Below the pieces are notes generated by a model, which saw only the letters and a program-made list of their open reading frames with translations, made no database searches and was not told the origin of the DNA. A program made the translations under genes and the position numbers. Positions 39,501-49,957 of a stretch of 64,000 nucleotides of DNA are shown here, piece by piece; positions within the stretch are counted from its first letter, which is position 1; each line of letters starts with the position of its first letter. Source of the stretch: Pratylenchus scribneri (taxonomy: Eukaryota; Nematoda; Chromadorea; Rhabditida; Pratylenchidae); contig JAQSEB010000001.1 of assembly GCA_030063045.1 (NCBI GenBank), forward strand, positions 930,001 to 994,000, read 5' to 3'.

Positions 39501-40689
39501 TCAAATAATATTAATTTTATTTAAATTGGTTCGGAATTGATGGAATTGTAACCAAAAACATTTATGATGACCTTTACTATGGATTAGCCAAATTTGCAAT
39601 AATTTTTTGATCATAACTCTATTAATTCTGAACCAATTTAAACAAAATTAATATCATTGGATAGCCAAAAGTCTGCTCTTTAAGTTAATAATAAAATCAT
39701 CAAAATAAGCTCAATCCTTAATGAGTTATTAACTATCAAGACAAGCCGGCCAGGCGACAAATTGGGATATACTTCCAGTGAATTTGCCTTGAAGCATAAA
39801 TAAATATTATTTATTTGAAGAATGGGGAGTCGGAAACAACATGTCCAGAAGCCGGAAAAGTCGTCAACAACAACAATGAAGAAAAGAATGTACCAGAATT
39901 GCAATTGAATGCGCACAATTCACTTGGCCTTCATCAAAGGACGACGAGAAGGCCGTCCACAACAAATTCGGAGCACACAATTTCCTCCTCTCGGTCATCA
40001 AAAAAATCAAAAGCTGAAGTATTTTTGGACAAATTGATTGGAGTGAAACATACAAAAATGTTGGTTTATTCCATTGTTAAAAGGATTAGAAACAATTTAG
40101 GCGTAAACCCCGGCGTTCAATTGTTCCATCGGCAGCGGGGAAAATTCAAATTGGATTAAATTATGACCAACAAAGACACAAATTGGTGGCCACAATCATT
40201 GCAGTGACGTTATTTAAAGTGTTAAATTATTTGTTAGAATTCATCGTTTTTACAGTGATCTTCAGCCAATTGAGAAGGAGGGACATGCCGATCCATTTGT
40301 GTCAATAAAATTGGTGCCAAATTCCAACGGTGGCCATTCAACAAATATGGCCAAAAGTCGTCGAAGGCACACGCAAATTGTTCGAAATTCTCTGAATCCG
40401 ATTTTTGATGAGGAGTAATATTTAATAGGGAAATGATTAATCTATGCCTCCACATTTTGTTAGATTCGAATTTGATATGCCTTTGACGGAATTGCACAAT
40501 TATAAATTGCAATTGGCAGTCAAAGATTCAATAAATTATGGTCTATTCAGCATAAAACAGCCAACATTTGGCACGGTGAATACATTTTCTCCATATTTTA
40601 ATAATCAAATTTAAAAGGCTGAAATCCCAAATTTGAGTTTGGATTCGATGAAAACTCAATGGATTGATTTGATTTCGCCACAAAAATGA
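33584..40689 (+). CDS. esyt-2: Extended synaptotagmin (TM hairpin, SMP, three C2 domains)
   Basis: ER-plasma membrane tether and lipid-transfer protein. Exons: 33584-33620; 34042 to about 34238 (membrane hairpin VVTSSALMFSCWLVGH / LLWIFLFVGLYVL, then RTWIRREQKR); 36084-36233, 36283-36414, 36474-36526, 36571-36784 (SMP: IIQQLWPYIGEYTKIFLHEF, NLTGMGEFVQLPGL, FPEPD); 36834-36933, 36980-37048, 37094-37185, 37227-37271, 37316-37501 (C2A, with SDPYCEVQ and ELFDKDTAGADEELG); 38770-38874, 38919-39131 (C2B); 39179-39233, 39281-39345, 39821-40059, 40101-40220 (Ser/Asn-rich linker); 40256-40414, 40464-40575, 40618-40689 (C2C: DLQPIEKEGHADPFVSIKL). Exons 3-20 alone are 2181 bases in frame. Intron 36934-36979 is GC-AG. 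No donor follows exon 2, where a family A element begins, and the usual segment between hairpin and SMP was not found. Either a regulatory exon is hidden or the gene is damaged here. Confidence 0.9.
33870..33990. repeat. Family D GTTTA-rich fragment
   Basis: TTGAAAATCCGAAAAGATTG then TTTAAAAGTTTATCCTAACC; E-Syt intron 1. Short relative of the 26.2-kb copy. Confidence 0.5.
34243..34515. repeat. Family A element abutting E-Syt exon 2
   Basis: Starts inside the left arm at AATCTAAGAAGGCGATATGCC, without the usual outer 30-40 bp, immediately after the last coding codons of exon 2. The right arm is complete to GCCTCGCTGAGATAAG. The junction coincides with the missing splice donor. Confidence 0.8.
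34966..35825. repeat. Minisatellite, GGCGGAATTATT core, irregular 16-24-bp units
   Basis: Reverse-complement form of the arrays at 12.2 and 24.7 kb. Spacers between cores vary: CTAAGTTCGCCA, CTAAGTTCTTCA, CTTAAAAACA, AAAACA. Higher-order blocks repeat (35339-35520 against 35520-35690). Located in the E-Syt interval 34239-36083. Confidence 0.95.
35835..36055. repeat. Family A element, degraded
   Basis: ACCATTCGAAAGCCTAAAC and CTATCCTCTCCTCTACAATTTGG keep the left arm; the right arm is reduced. Between the minisatellite and E-Syt exon 3. Confidence 0.55.
37613..37908. repeat. Family A palindromic element
   Basis: Rightmost copy found, in the E-Syt intron 37502-38769; ends GATAGGTACTGAAATGG. 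Confidence 0.8.
38096..38735. repeat. Family C palindrome, 640 bp
   Basis: Almost the whole element is one inverted repeat. Ends GTAATAGTTCGGTTTAAACC and GGTTTAAACCGAACTATTAC are perfect complements; inner arms (GCTCATTTAACGCAGCTCG / CGAGCTGCGTTAAATGAGC) pair as well. The centre near 38415 has AATCATTCTTTTGG. No coding capacity. In the same E-Syt intron as the last family A copy. Confidence 0.92.
39410..39745. repeat. Family B palindromic element
   Basis: ATCAAATTAAAGAGCAGAC left and GATAGCCAAAAGTCTGCTC right; E-Syt intron 39346-39820. Confidence 0.83.
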
Positions 40690-41361
40690 TGTGATGATTT
40701 TTTGTTACAGTATTCTCTGTGCATTTTTTCATTTTCATTTCGCCCATTTCACTTTGCCCCCTTTTTGTTGCCACACAAATTGCCCTATAAAATATTTATC
40801 AAATAAATAATGTGCATTTTTCATTCAAAATAGAGGGGGATGATATAATTTTAGCATACTTTTGGCAATAAAAGTGCCTTAATAAGATTCTTAATCTACA
40901 GAGTACCAATACCAATTGTTTTTGGTGTCGGAATCGGCGGAAGAAGAAAGATTCATTGCCGCTGGCCATTTCATTGCCTTCCATTTTACGATTCATAGCT
41001 CATTAAAAAGTAAACTTTTTGATGCATTCTTGGTATCATTGGATAGAGCTCTTCGAGATCTATTGAATAGTATCTAGGAATTTTTGAAAAGTTAGATTAA
41101 ATTTTGAGAAATCAAAAAACTTTATACACTATTCAATAGAGCTCGAATAGCTCTATCCAATGATACAAAAATTGCATCAAATAGTTTCTTTCTTGCTGAG
41201 TTATGACTCGTCAAACTGGCTGGCATTGAAATAACCCATACTGTATTGGATTTTTCGTTAAAATGACACTTTATCCAATTATTTTTTATTATTATTTTTT
41301 TTCAATCCATTTTACATTTACATCCGACATCCGTCGAAAAATCTCAGATTGTGGAAATGAA
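40690..41361. other. Intergenic E-Syt / PIG-P
   Basis: E-Syt 3' UTR, with AATAAA motifs near 40803 and 40867, a 235-bp palindrome and the PIG-P 5' leader. The acceptor-like AAATCTCAG near 41338-41346 may be the PIG-P trans-splice site. Confidence 0.5.
40980..41215. repeat. Palindrome around GATAGAGCTCTTCGAG
   Basis: Inverted arms: TATCATTGGATAGAGCTC left and GAGCTCTATCCAA-type sequence (AGCTCTATCCAATGATA) right, outer pair CATAGCTCATTAAAAAG / CTTGCTGAGTTATGAC. Distinct from families A to C, though it shares the CTCATT end theme with family C. Confidence 0.75.
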
Positions 41362-41746
41362 ATGATTGCACAGGGCCCACTTCCAGCCCGAGGTGTTTAT
41401 GGATTTGTTTTTTACATTATTTTATGGATTTTCTTCATTATTTATCTTTGCTGGGCATTGGTTCGTATCAAAATGGAGACTAAAAATCACATTTTAGCTA
41501 CCCACTAGCACATTAAATTCATTTGGTTTAACTTATTTGCCTTCTAAATATTGGGCCATTGCGTTGCCTTCCTTCTTCACTTTTGCAATTTGTAAGTTTC
41601 AATCCTTTTAAAATGTTTTTGATTGTTTAATTTTAGTTCTTTATATTATTTGTTCCTTTTTCTACAATTGCATTCAATTTAACAATTTGTTCAACGAAGA
41701 GGAACAGGCAAAGAATTTATTATTGATCAACGATTTCCAGGATTAA
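41362..41746 (+). CDS. PIGP: PIG-P subunit of the GPI-GlcNAc transferase
   Basis: Small ER membrane subunit of the complex that adds GlcNAc to phosphatidylinositol, the first step of GPI-anchor synthesis. Three exons (41362-41460, 41498-41591, 41637-41746) give 100 aa in frame. Motifs follow the family order: LPARGVYGFVFYIILWIFF (first membrane span), LTYLPSKYWAIALPSFFTF (the diagnostic Tyr-Trp-Ala block and second span), then a short C-terminus ending LLINDFQD. Human PIG-P is somewhat longer at the C-terminus. The start chosen (MIAQGPLPARG) gives the usual short lead before the first span; an in-frame upstream extension is possible but unlikely. The NOA1 start follows 56 bp downstream on the same strand, so co-transcription is likely. 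Confidence 0.9.
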
Positions 41747-41802
41747 CGGTTTTTAACATTTATTTATTTCAATTTAAAATGATCCTTTGGTTTAGAATTT
41801 AG
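41747..41802 (+). promoter_or_regulatory. PIG-P / NOA1 intercistronic spacer with trans-splice-type acceptor
   Basis: 56 bp between the PIG-P stop and the NOA1 ATG. AGAATTTAG ends exactly at the ATG, which is an acceptor with no coding donor upstream. No canonical AATAAA. Length and layout resemble nematode operon spacers served by a downstream-type spliced leader. Confidence 0.6.
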
Positions 41803-44800
41803 ATGATTTCAATAAAATGCAGAAATTGTTCCCATCCAAAAACATTGCGCACTATTTATTCAACATTATCAAACAATTTGAGAATATTTTCATGTGAATC
41901 TTCCACATTTACTCCCCCATCATCATCAAATCAATCCCATGGTGAATTGCATCGAGAAATTCGAAGAAGATTGGAGAATCTCAAATTTGCTGAAAAGAAG
42001 AGAACAGATTATGGACTATTTTCACAAATTGAATCCATCGCTGCGCAACAATATTTAAAGTTTGATTTTCATTTTAAATAAAACATATAAATTACTTTAA
42101 GGAATGATAAGGAACGTTTCAAAAAGCTAACAGAAAAGCACAGAACATTGAGAAAATTGAATAAAGCACAAAAGAAGGAAGCAGCGGATGCATCAAAGCG
42201 AGTAATACTTCCGCTGAAAGCAGAGGAGGATTCAACAATTCAATCAAATTTTGCTGAATCAACAAGTTTAATTAATTCAATTTTATTTATTTTTATACAT
42301 ATTTATTTTTAAGATTTGGATCGGGAAGACAGCGCAGATGTTGACGAGGGTTTCTTCGTTCGCGGCGATGAATTTGTGGAAGAATATTCGGCAGCAACCA
42401 CCGCCGAAATGCCAGCCGATGAAATGACAGAGTTTGTTATAATTTTATATTCAAAATTCAATTTTAATAATTATTATGAAAAGTTGCGAAAAAAAATTAC
42501 CTGACCCGACGCGGGCTCGAACCCACGACCCTATTTTTACTTTCCTAATCCAATAAAAAAAATTATTATAAATTTTAAAAATTAATTTTTTAGACCTTCA
42601 ATCCGTTATTATGGAAATTTGGATGAGGCCGTTGAAGATATTGAATTCCAATTGCCCGGTCAAATGTCAACACCAATGGTTTTTCTTCCCAACAATTTGA
42701 CCATTAAATTAATTAAATTTGAAGGAAAAGAATGCAAAATTTGCAAACCAATCAATGGATATTGGCGAGTGGGCCAGCAATTATGGAACGGTTGAAGCCA
42801 CCGAAGAGGAATTGAACGAATTGAGGGAATTGAATGATGCAAAATGTCCAGGTTGTGGTGCCCAATTCCATTGCTATAATCAATCATTGCCTGGGTAAAT
42901 TACACAAATTAACAAATTAAAATTAATTGCAGTTTTGTTCCATTGGAAATGCTCAAAGATATTGAAAAAAACTCAAAAAAGGATCCACTGCATCAGCGGA
43001 ATGATTTCATTTGCCGGCGTTGTTATCTTCTCAAGGAATATAATTTTTTGGTTTATTTAATTTATTAAAATTATATTAAAAATATTAAAATTTAGTTAAA
43101 TTTGAATGTTTGCAATGTTGATTATGCAAAAATGATGAGCCATTTAAGACATGTCCAAGAGGCATTGATTTTGCTGATTGTGGATATGACCGATTTGGAG
43201 GGCTCAATCCATCGTGAATTGCCAAAAATAATTGGTCCACATAAACCAATGATTGTTATTGGTAATAAAAATAATAATTAAATAAATTAATTAATTTAAA
43301 TTTAAAGGAAATAAAATTGATTTATTGCCACCGGACACAAGGCCTGGATATTTTCGCCATTACCATAATTCCCTGCGGAGAGCAATTGGCGATGCCGGAA
43401 TTTCGAATCAATTTAATGTTTTGAAATATTTGCTGATCAGCGCCAAAACAGGCTTTGGCATTGAGGATTTAATTACGGTTGATTATTTAGAATTATTCGA
43501 ATTATTATTTTACATTTTAGAATATTTATCAAAATTGGATTGGACCAAGAGGCGTTTTACGGAATGATATTTATGTTATTGGCTCAACAAATGCTGGAAA
43601 ATCGTTGGTTTTATTTCGATTAATTATTAAAAAAATTATTATAAATATTTAAGGACTCTTTTCAACACATTTATTCAATCGGATTTATGCAAAGTTAGAG
43701 CAATGGATTTGGTGGAAAGAGTGTAAGAAATTAAAAAAATATTACTAAAAAATAATTGGCACAATAGCAAGACCCTTTTAGTCTATTGGATTAACTTCTG
43801 AGTTTAACCATCTAAGGTCGCGGGTTCGAACCCACTCCAAGTCAAATAATTTTTTTCGCTTTAGTTTTATAAATAAATTTGCTAGCTAAGTAGCATTCGA
43901 ATCTCTTTAATTTTAAAATTTTTAAAAATATCAAATATATTTATTTTTTTTCAAGAACAACCTCAATATGGCCCGGCACTACAATGTCTTTGCTGAAATT
44001 CCCCTTAATGAATCCATCACAACAAAAATTGGAATTACGAAGGCGGCGACTTCTTTCAATGCAAGCATGGGCCAAAAAAGTAATTTAAAAATATCATTAA
44101 AATTAAATTAATTAATTAATTTAGGAGGAAGCCGCTCGAAGATTACTATTCCGAAAAACGGGCAATCCAAAATATATGGTTTTACATGGAATTGTTGGGA
44201 GCACATTTAAGGTTTAAAAATACAATATAATTATTTTCAATTATTTTTTAAGGAAAAAGAGCATGATTTACAGCCAATTTCCCCGGCAAAATTGATAAAA
44301 CAATTCAACGGGGATTTAACGCCCGAAGAGGAATTGGACACATTGAAAGAGAAGAAAAGCAAACTGAGCCTGAATGATCGCGTTTTCCAGGGGAATTGTT
44401 GCTATGACACACCGGGCACTGTCAATAAACAACAAGTATTTATTTTTTAATATTTAATTCAATGGGAAAACATTTTTGAATAATTTTGGTCAATAAAACT
44501 TCATTGATTTTGGTTTAAGAAGCTGATTATTATTAGGATTTTTAGATATTTAATTTGTCTTATTCCGCTTGAAACTAATAAAATCAAAATTTAAAACCGG
44601 TTTAACTGGTTTAAAACCAATTCTTAAACCGGTGCAAATGGTTTACTCTTTCATTTATGACCAAATCACAAAAAAAAATATAGGTGAATCAATGGGCATT
44701 ACATAAATAAGTTAAATGTTTTGCCTGGAAAAATTGCTTTTTAAACCATTACAAATAGAATTTAAAGGAAATTGCACTTCTAAAATAATTTCAACAAATT

Positions 44801-45849
44801 TAAGGTTTTGGATTTATTCACCCTGAAAGAATTGGTCAACATTATTCCACGACAAATTCTCACTCCTCGCATTTTCATTGTTTTCCCTGGCCAATGTTTA
44901 CTTTTGGGCGCCGTAGCCAGCATTAATGTTTTGGAATCATCGACGACCACAAAAAAATCGATGCCAATTTATGTGAGAAAAAATATTAAAAATATTTAAT
45001 ATAAAAATTAAAATAAATTAAATTAAAAATTATTAAATAAAAATAATAAAAAATAAAATATTATTATATTAATTTTTTTATTTTAAAAGGTGACTGTTTT
45101 TGCAAGCCAAAATTTGAAAATAAATTTGGTGGCGAGTAAAAATGTGGATCAATTTATTGAGAAGAATCGAGGCGATGAGTCGCTTGGCGCCCCAATTGGC
45201 AATTCGGAACGGTTGGAAAAATTCCCAAAGGTTTATTTTTAATATTTTAATTAAAATTTAATTAATTTTAAAAAGTTGGAAGGAATTGATTTCGAAATTG
45301 AAGGCAGCGGCAGTGGTCAGAGAATGGAAAATGGCGGATTGGCAGATATTGTCCTATCATCCATTGGTTGGGCGCTGATTACGACGGAGGCCAAATTTGT
45401 TAAGGTAAATAAAATTAGGGCTCAGATTTTTAGTAATGTAAAATATAAAATTCTAAAAGTGAAAGAAAAAAATAGCTATTTTAAGCTAAATTAAGTAAAA
45501 TGTTTTTTTATGTCAATTTAAGCATAAATAATTAATGCTTCACAAAAATATTAAATCTTAAAATATACATCATTAATTAAATTTAATGAATTTGTAGATT
45601 CATGCATCAACGCCTGCTGGTCGTGGCTTGCATTTGCGTCAACCTCCATTGATTCCATATGCGGCTGAATATCGGGAAAAACGAATCAAAAGAACATCGG
45701 AATACACGGTTCGACCATTCAGCCAGCAGCCGGAATATGAGGATGTGAAAACCAAAAGGGGCAATTCCAGCAGAAATAAAGGAAGAGCCAACAACAATTT
45801 TAATGATGATTTTGAACAACGTGAAGTGGCCAATTTTGATTTGGCATAG
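41803..45849 (+). CDS. NOA1: NOA1, mitochondrial circularly permuted GTPase (YqeH family)
   Basis: NOA1 supports mitochondrial ribosome assembly. 17 exons (41803-42059, 42102-42265, 42314-42431, 42594-42678, 42725-42894, 42933-43050, 43096-43261, 43308-43477, 43521-43603, 43654-43722, 43956-44079, 44125-44211, 44253-44435, 44805-44972, 45090-45230, 45276-45404, 45598-45849) sum to 2484 bases, 827 aa. The Arg/Ser-rich N-terminus fits a mitochondrial presequence. A treble-clef zinc finger (CPGCG ... CRRC) precedes the permuted G domain, whose motifs run G4 (VIGNKID), G5 (SAKTG), G1 (GSTNAGKST), G2-like (PGTT), G3 (DTPG). The C-terminus is basic and Asn-rich. Many acceptors end in AAG. Two tRNA-derived repeats and a family D copy lie in its introns. 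Forms an operon-like pair with PIG-P. Confidence 0.95.
42478..42560 (-). repeat. tRNA-derived SINE-like copy
   Basis: On the minus strand a B box (GGGTTCGAGCCC) followed by a T-run; NOA1 intron 3. Confidence 0.65.
43765..43900 (+). repeat. tRNA-derived SINE-like copy with A and B boxes
   Basis: A box TAGTCTATTGGATTAA, B box GGGTTCGAACCC about 45 bp later, then ATAATTTTTTTCG. NOA1 intron between 43722 and 43956. Confidence 0.75.
44470..44790. repeat. Family D GTTTA-rich repeat
   Basis: AACCGGTTTAACTGGTTTAA and inverted relatives; NOA1 intron 44436-44804. Boundaries approximate. Confidence 0.5.
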
Positions 45850-46042
45850 ATTTTTATTGTTTTATTTATTTTAAATATTTTTTTATTTTTGTTAATTCTG
45901 ATAAAATTAAGATATTTTTAATTTTAAAAATATGATTTTTAAAGTCATAGTATTAAATACTATTGAATATTTTATTTGACAAATGTTTAATTTTTCTGTT
46001 AAAATTAATTTAAGAATAAATTGGAGGGCTAAAATTGACAAA

Positions 46043-46982
46043 ATGGATGCCTTCATTTTTCTGCTTCTTCTCTCCATCCAACAATTATTTCCTGTAAAAG
46101 CTGAAGAAACACAAATTGGAGAATTGATTGATTCCCGATCCCGTAAGTCAATAATAACACAAAAATATTAAAAAAAACCGTTAAAATTTCAAGGTTCAAA
46201 GAAGACATTATATTACAATTGTTTTGAGGGTCAAGAGGGCGATGGCAGTGAACTTTCCGTTTGCGTTGGCAAAAGATGCTTTCGAATGATCCATCATGAA
46301 TGTCAGTAAATAATTTAATATTTTTAATATATTTTCCATTCATTTTTAGCAAATGCAATTCGTCTATTCTGCAAAAATTTCACGGAACCCGATGATCCAG
46401 CGCCAGGAAAATGTACCACAATAATTACAGGACAAATGCCGGGACAGACTGAGGTTATTTTTTAAATTTAAAAACTTGAAAACTTAACCTAGAGTGGGTA
46501 TCTTCCTTCAATTTTTGCAAAATTTGGGGGTCTCGGGTTCGAATCCGCTTGGAGGAAGGTATTTTTCGAGCTTATTATTAATCATTTTTATGCATTTTTA
46601 AGACATTCTAGAGTACATTTCTAGACCAAAAAATTTTTTGACCTAAGAAGGGGCCCTTTCTCTCCTCTTTTGCTACAATTTAGGTCACGGGTTCGAACCC
46701 GCTCCGGGAATGGTATTTTTTCTGACTTTTAATTCCCACTTTTATACATTTTTAAGACATTTAAAATTTCATCTTTAGACCAAAAATATTAATTCGAACA
46801 AGAAAACGATGTTCAAAACTTAATAATTCCCATTTTTAAAGATGTTATGTGCATGTGAAGGAAATTATTGCAATGGGGCGGTGGCCGGCAATTCATATTC
46901 CATTGTTCTGCTGTTAACTTGTTTGATTGCCGTTATGCTTTGCTCATCCATTGTTGGCACAATTTTGTTTAGACGACAATAG
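46043..46982 (+). CDS. Small Ly6/activin-receptor-type (three-finger) surface protein
   Basis: Four exons (46043-46142, 46194-46301, 46350-46453, 46842-46982) give 150 aa. A signal peptide (FIFLLLLSIQQLFPVKAEE) is followed by a Cys-rich module: NCFEGQ, SVCVGKRCF, LFCKNF, KCTTI and the closing CACEGNYCNG. Cys spacing and the terminal C-x-C-x4-CN signature fit the three-finger fold of Ly6, snake-toxin-like and TGF-beta-receptor ectodomains; there is no kinase domain, so it is not a receptor kinase. The C-terminus is a hydrophobic stretch (SIVLLLTCLIAVMLCSSIVG) ending FRRQ, so either a single-pass anchor or a GPI signal; the final Arg pair favours a membrane span. Ligand or partner unknown. Intron 3 contains two tandem tRNA-derived repeats. 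Confidence 0.82.
46485..46642 (+). repeat. tRNA-derived SINE-like copy
   Basis: B box GGGTTCGAATCCGC, T-run, tail with TTTTTATGCATTTTTAAGAC. First of two copies in intron 3 of the Ly6-type gene. Confidence 0.75.
46643..46795 (+). repeat. tRNA-derived SINE-like copy
   Basis: B box GGGTTCGAACCCGC and the same tail; adjacent to the previous copy in the same orientation. Confidence 0.75.
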
Positions 46983-47294
46983 ACGGACGGACGAGAAGAC
47001 CACCGACAATAAAATAGATCACAATTTTGACTTTTACATCCCATCATATTTAATTATTATTTTACTTATACCTATTTAGCATTTTATTCATGCACATTCA
47101 CTTAAGTGATAATTTTTTGTCCAAAAAATAACCTCTGTTTAAAAATGCTTATCCAAGCAAATCCATTTTCATTCTCATGTATATCTCATTTATTAATGAT
47201 TCTGTACAATGTTTTTTTTTGTTTAAAAATATTTATTCAATTGAAAAAGTGATAAAAATGTTTAAAAAATTAAATAAATTTTCAATTTTTGTAA
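46983..47294. other. Convergent 3' region, Ly6-type gene / nuclear receptor
   Basis: AT-rich, AATAAA at about 47009. No coding signal. Confidence 0.6.
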
Positions 47295-49051
47295 TCATGC
47301 AATAACTAGATCTGATATGAATTGCCATTCGGGCATTTGAGCAAAATCGGGGATATGGCCAGCAATTTCCGTGAGATAATCGGCGTATTTCTGAATGGAA
47401 TAAATTATTTTCCTCCATTTATTTTAATTTACCTTAATTAATGGCACAAATAATAGGAGGTTTTCCAATCGTTGAGTTCCGCCAACTGAATGCAATTCAT
47501 ACCAACTTTGTAGATTGTTTAATGCTTTTGTTGATGCATTTTTGATTATTTCACCTTTTGGGCTGTCGTCTGCATTTTCTGGCTCCCAAAATAAAAGCAG
47601 GCGGAGGGTCATGAATTCACCTAAAAATTAGAATAATTTATTAATTATTCTAAAAATTCTGATTTTTATTCCGGAAAGAATTAAACAAAAATTAAAATAT
47701 TTACCGAATGTAATTTCCATATCAATTAATGGCTGGATTAATTCTTCTATCATTGAAACAAATCCTTCATCGTTCATCCTAATATTATAATTCTTTTTAA
47801 ATAAATAAATTTATTTCTTTACATTGACACGGCTGTCAATCGCCTCATTTCATCTTCATTACTTCCAAATGGTGGGGATATTCGGCGAAAACAATTGTTT
47901 GGATGGATATAGGTGCCATTGGCGAACACAATTCGATCATTGAATCCCTCCTCAAGTCCGTATAAAATTGTATCGAGCAAAAGATATTTCATAGCAAATC
48001 CTCGAAGCAATTGGGTCTAAACAATTAATATTAATAAAAATAACCAAAAATTGCAAACTTTATGGATTGCATTTTCCAATTCATGTTCAAATTCCTCCAA
48101 TTGTTCAACCCATTCAAACATTAGGACCATTTCCACTTTATTTACATGGCTCAATTCTTCAGGAGTTGCTTGGCCAGTTAGCCTGGTTTCTTGTGGGCAA
48201 TTTATTGATCCAAAATTCAATATTTGTTCGACAGTTTGACAAAGCATTGATGATCGGCGATAGCGTTGACAAAAATACCATTCAATTAGTCGGTCGAGTG
48301 GGTGCATAACCAGGGGACTGTTTGCAACGGAAGAAGTCATTGAACCAAGCAAATGGGATTTTAATTTGAACTAAAATTATTTGATTAAATGATAAAAATT
48401 GCAATGAAAATTTAACTGAATTTAGCATTTTGGCACTGCCAAAAACAGACATAGAGAATATTGTGGCCATGGATGATTGGGCTCGGTCAAATCCAAATGA
48501 AAAATCTAATAAATTTTTGTAAAATTAATTGATTATTGACTTTTTTCGTACCATTTCTTTCCTGCTGATGATCTAGTCCCAATGTTTCCTTCACTTCACG
48601 CCTAACTTGAACAGCTGATGGATCCATTCCAACATTGTGGCATTTCTGTAGCCGACCTAAAGAAAAATTTAATTCCAAAAATGTTTAAAAAAAATACATG
48701 CTCGACAAGCGCATCTGGCATCTGAATTTTGCGATTTTTATTAAATTTTTTCCAATAAATTAAATTACTTTTATTAATATCGCATTGACCATCTCGGCGA
48801 CAGTGAAATTGTAAATTGAAGGCAACAGCCCGGCGAAAGAATGCATTACAGCCTCGGCAAGAAAGAACACCATAATGATAGCCATCAGCTCGGTCTAAAA
48901 ATTCTTATTAATTAAAAGAAAATTTTGTTTGATAAACCTCCACAAATTGAACATAAACCAACTTCAATGACTGAAAATAATTGAAAAATTTTGATTTTTA
49001 ATTTATAAAAATCCTTTTACTACTTAATTCCGAATTTGGCATCTTCTGCAT
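47295..49051 (-). CDS. Nuclear hormone receptor (nematode NHR)
   Basis: Ligand-regulated transcription factor. Eleven exons (49024-49051, 48938-48970, 48769-48894, 48698-48721, 48552-48656, 48417-48505, 48059-48370, 47823-48016, 47705-47778, 47433-47620, 47295-47390) give 422 aa. The DNA-binding domain starts near residue 15: CSICGDRADGYHYGVLSCRG, P-box region CRGCNAFFRR, second finger CRRDGQCDINKNARCACRAC, then RLQKCHNVGMDPSAVQ. All eight zinc-binding Cys are present. After a hinge, the ligand-binding domain is mostly helical (FDRAQSSMATIFSMSVFG, LIEWYFCQRYRRSS, LIQPLIDMEITFGEFMTLRL) and ends with FISDLVIA, which could act as AF-2. The P-box is of the nematode-expanded type; no orthologue assigned. 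Faces the Ly6-type gene tail to tail. Confidence 0.93.
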
Positions 49052-49957
49052 TTGAAGGAAAATTTTTCAATAGACTTCTTTCTTTACTTTGATTATTCCA
49101 TTATTTTCTCTGAAAATGATTCCAAAGTTCAACTTTAAATTAAAGAGTTGAAAAATCTTTCCATTCCAACTTTCCTTTTTTGTTGTAATAATAATAAAGC
49201 TTATTCCCTTTACATTTTTCCACTTTTCACAACCATCCAATTTTGGGCAATCCTAAAGAATCTGGGACACAAAATAAATTTTTTTTTAAATCACATTTTC
49301 TAGGGTAAAAATTCATGTTGAGTTCAAATCTGACATCCATTCCATCATAACATGCCTTCTTGGTAAGATAACGCCAATTTTTACCAAGAAAATGTCAAGG
49401 GGGACCAAGGGAAATTTTCGGAAAATTTTTTGCATAGTCATATTATAGCTCATTCGACGCAGCTTGGCGAGACAAATCGAATGGTAACATTATTATTACG
49501 TAATATTGAGCTTTGGACAAGTTATAAGTCAAAAATCTTACCAAGATAAAATAATTCTTTTGGTCTAAACCTGCCTAAAACTTAATATTATCTTATAAAA
49601 ATGGTATCATTCGATTTAGCTCGCCGAGTTGCGATGATTGAGCTATAAGTTGGCTATATTAAAATATGTTGAAAATTGACTGGTCCTCCCTTTGCATTTT
49701 CTTGATAAAAGTAGGCATTATCTTGCCAAGATGGTACGATATGACAAAATAGATGTCAGAATCGTGTTCTACGCCTCCGATTACCTTTAGAAATATGATT
49801 TTAAAAAAAATTTATTTTGTGTCCCAGATTCTTTAGGATTGCCCAATTTTGTTATTAAATTCCACAGCCACAACCTCTTATCAATCATTATTCATTAATC
49901 ATTATCTCTCAATTTAATTCATTTCATTCATATCATAAAAAAACTCCATTTTTTAGA
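49052..49957. other. Divergent intergenic region, NHR / SLC46
   Basis: Mostly occupied by a 600-bp palindrome at 49245-49844. The remainder is AT-rich and should hold both promoters. Confidence 0.55.
49245..49844. repeat. Family C palindrome, 600 bp
   Basis: Ends GGGCAATCCTAAAGAATCTG and CAGATTCTTTAGGATTGCCC are perfect complements; AATTTT flanks both sides and may be a target-site duplication. Interior shares sequence with the 38.1-kb palindrome (TTACCAAGAAAATG, GGGGACCAAGGG, ATCGAATG) but arms are more diverged and the outer ends differ. Confidence 0.9.

Noticed and set aside
46043..46982. The three-finger protein as a TGF-beta receptor kinase or a toxin
   Set aside because: It ends in a membrane anchor at 150 aa with no kinase domain; the fold signature alone does not imply toxicity.
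47295..49051. A frame reading NRKIQMPDALVEH across the second finger region of the nuclear receptor
   Set aside because: It is a shadow frame; using the acceptor at 48721 restores CRRDGQCDINKNARCACRAC with all zinc ligands.
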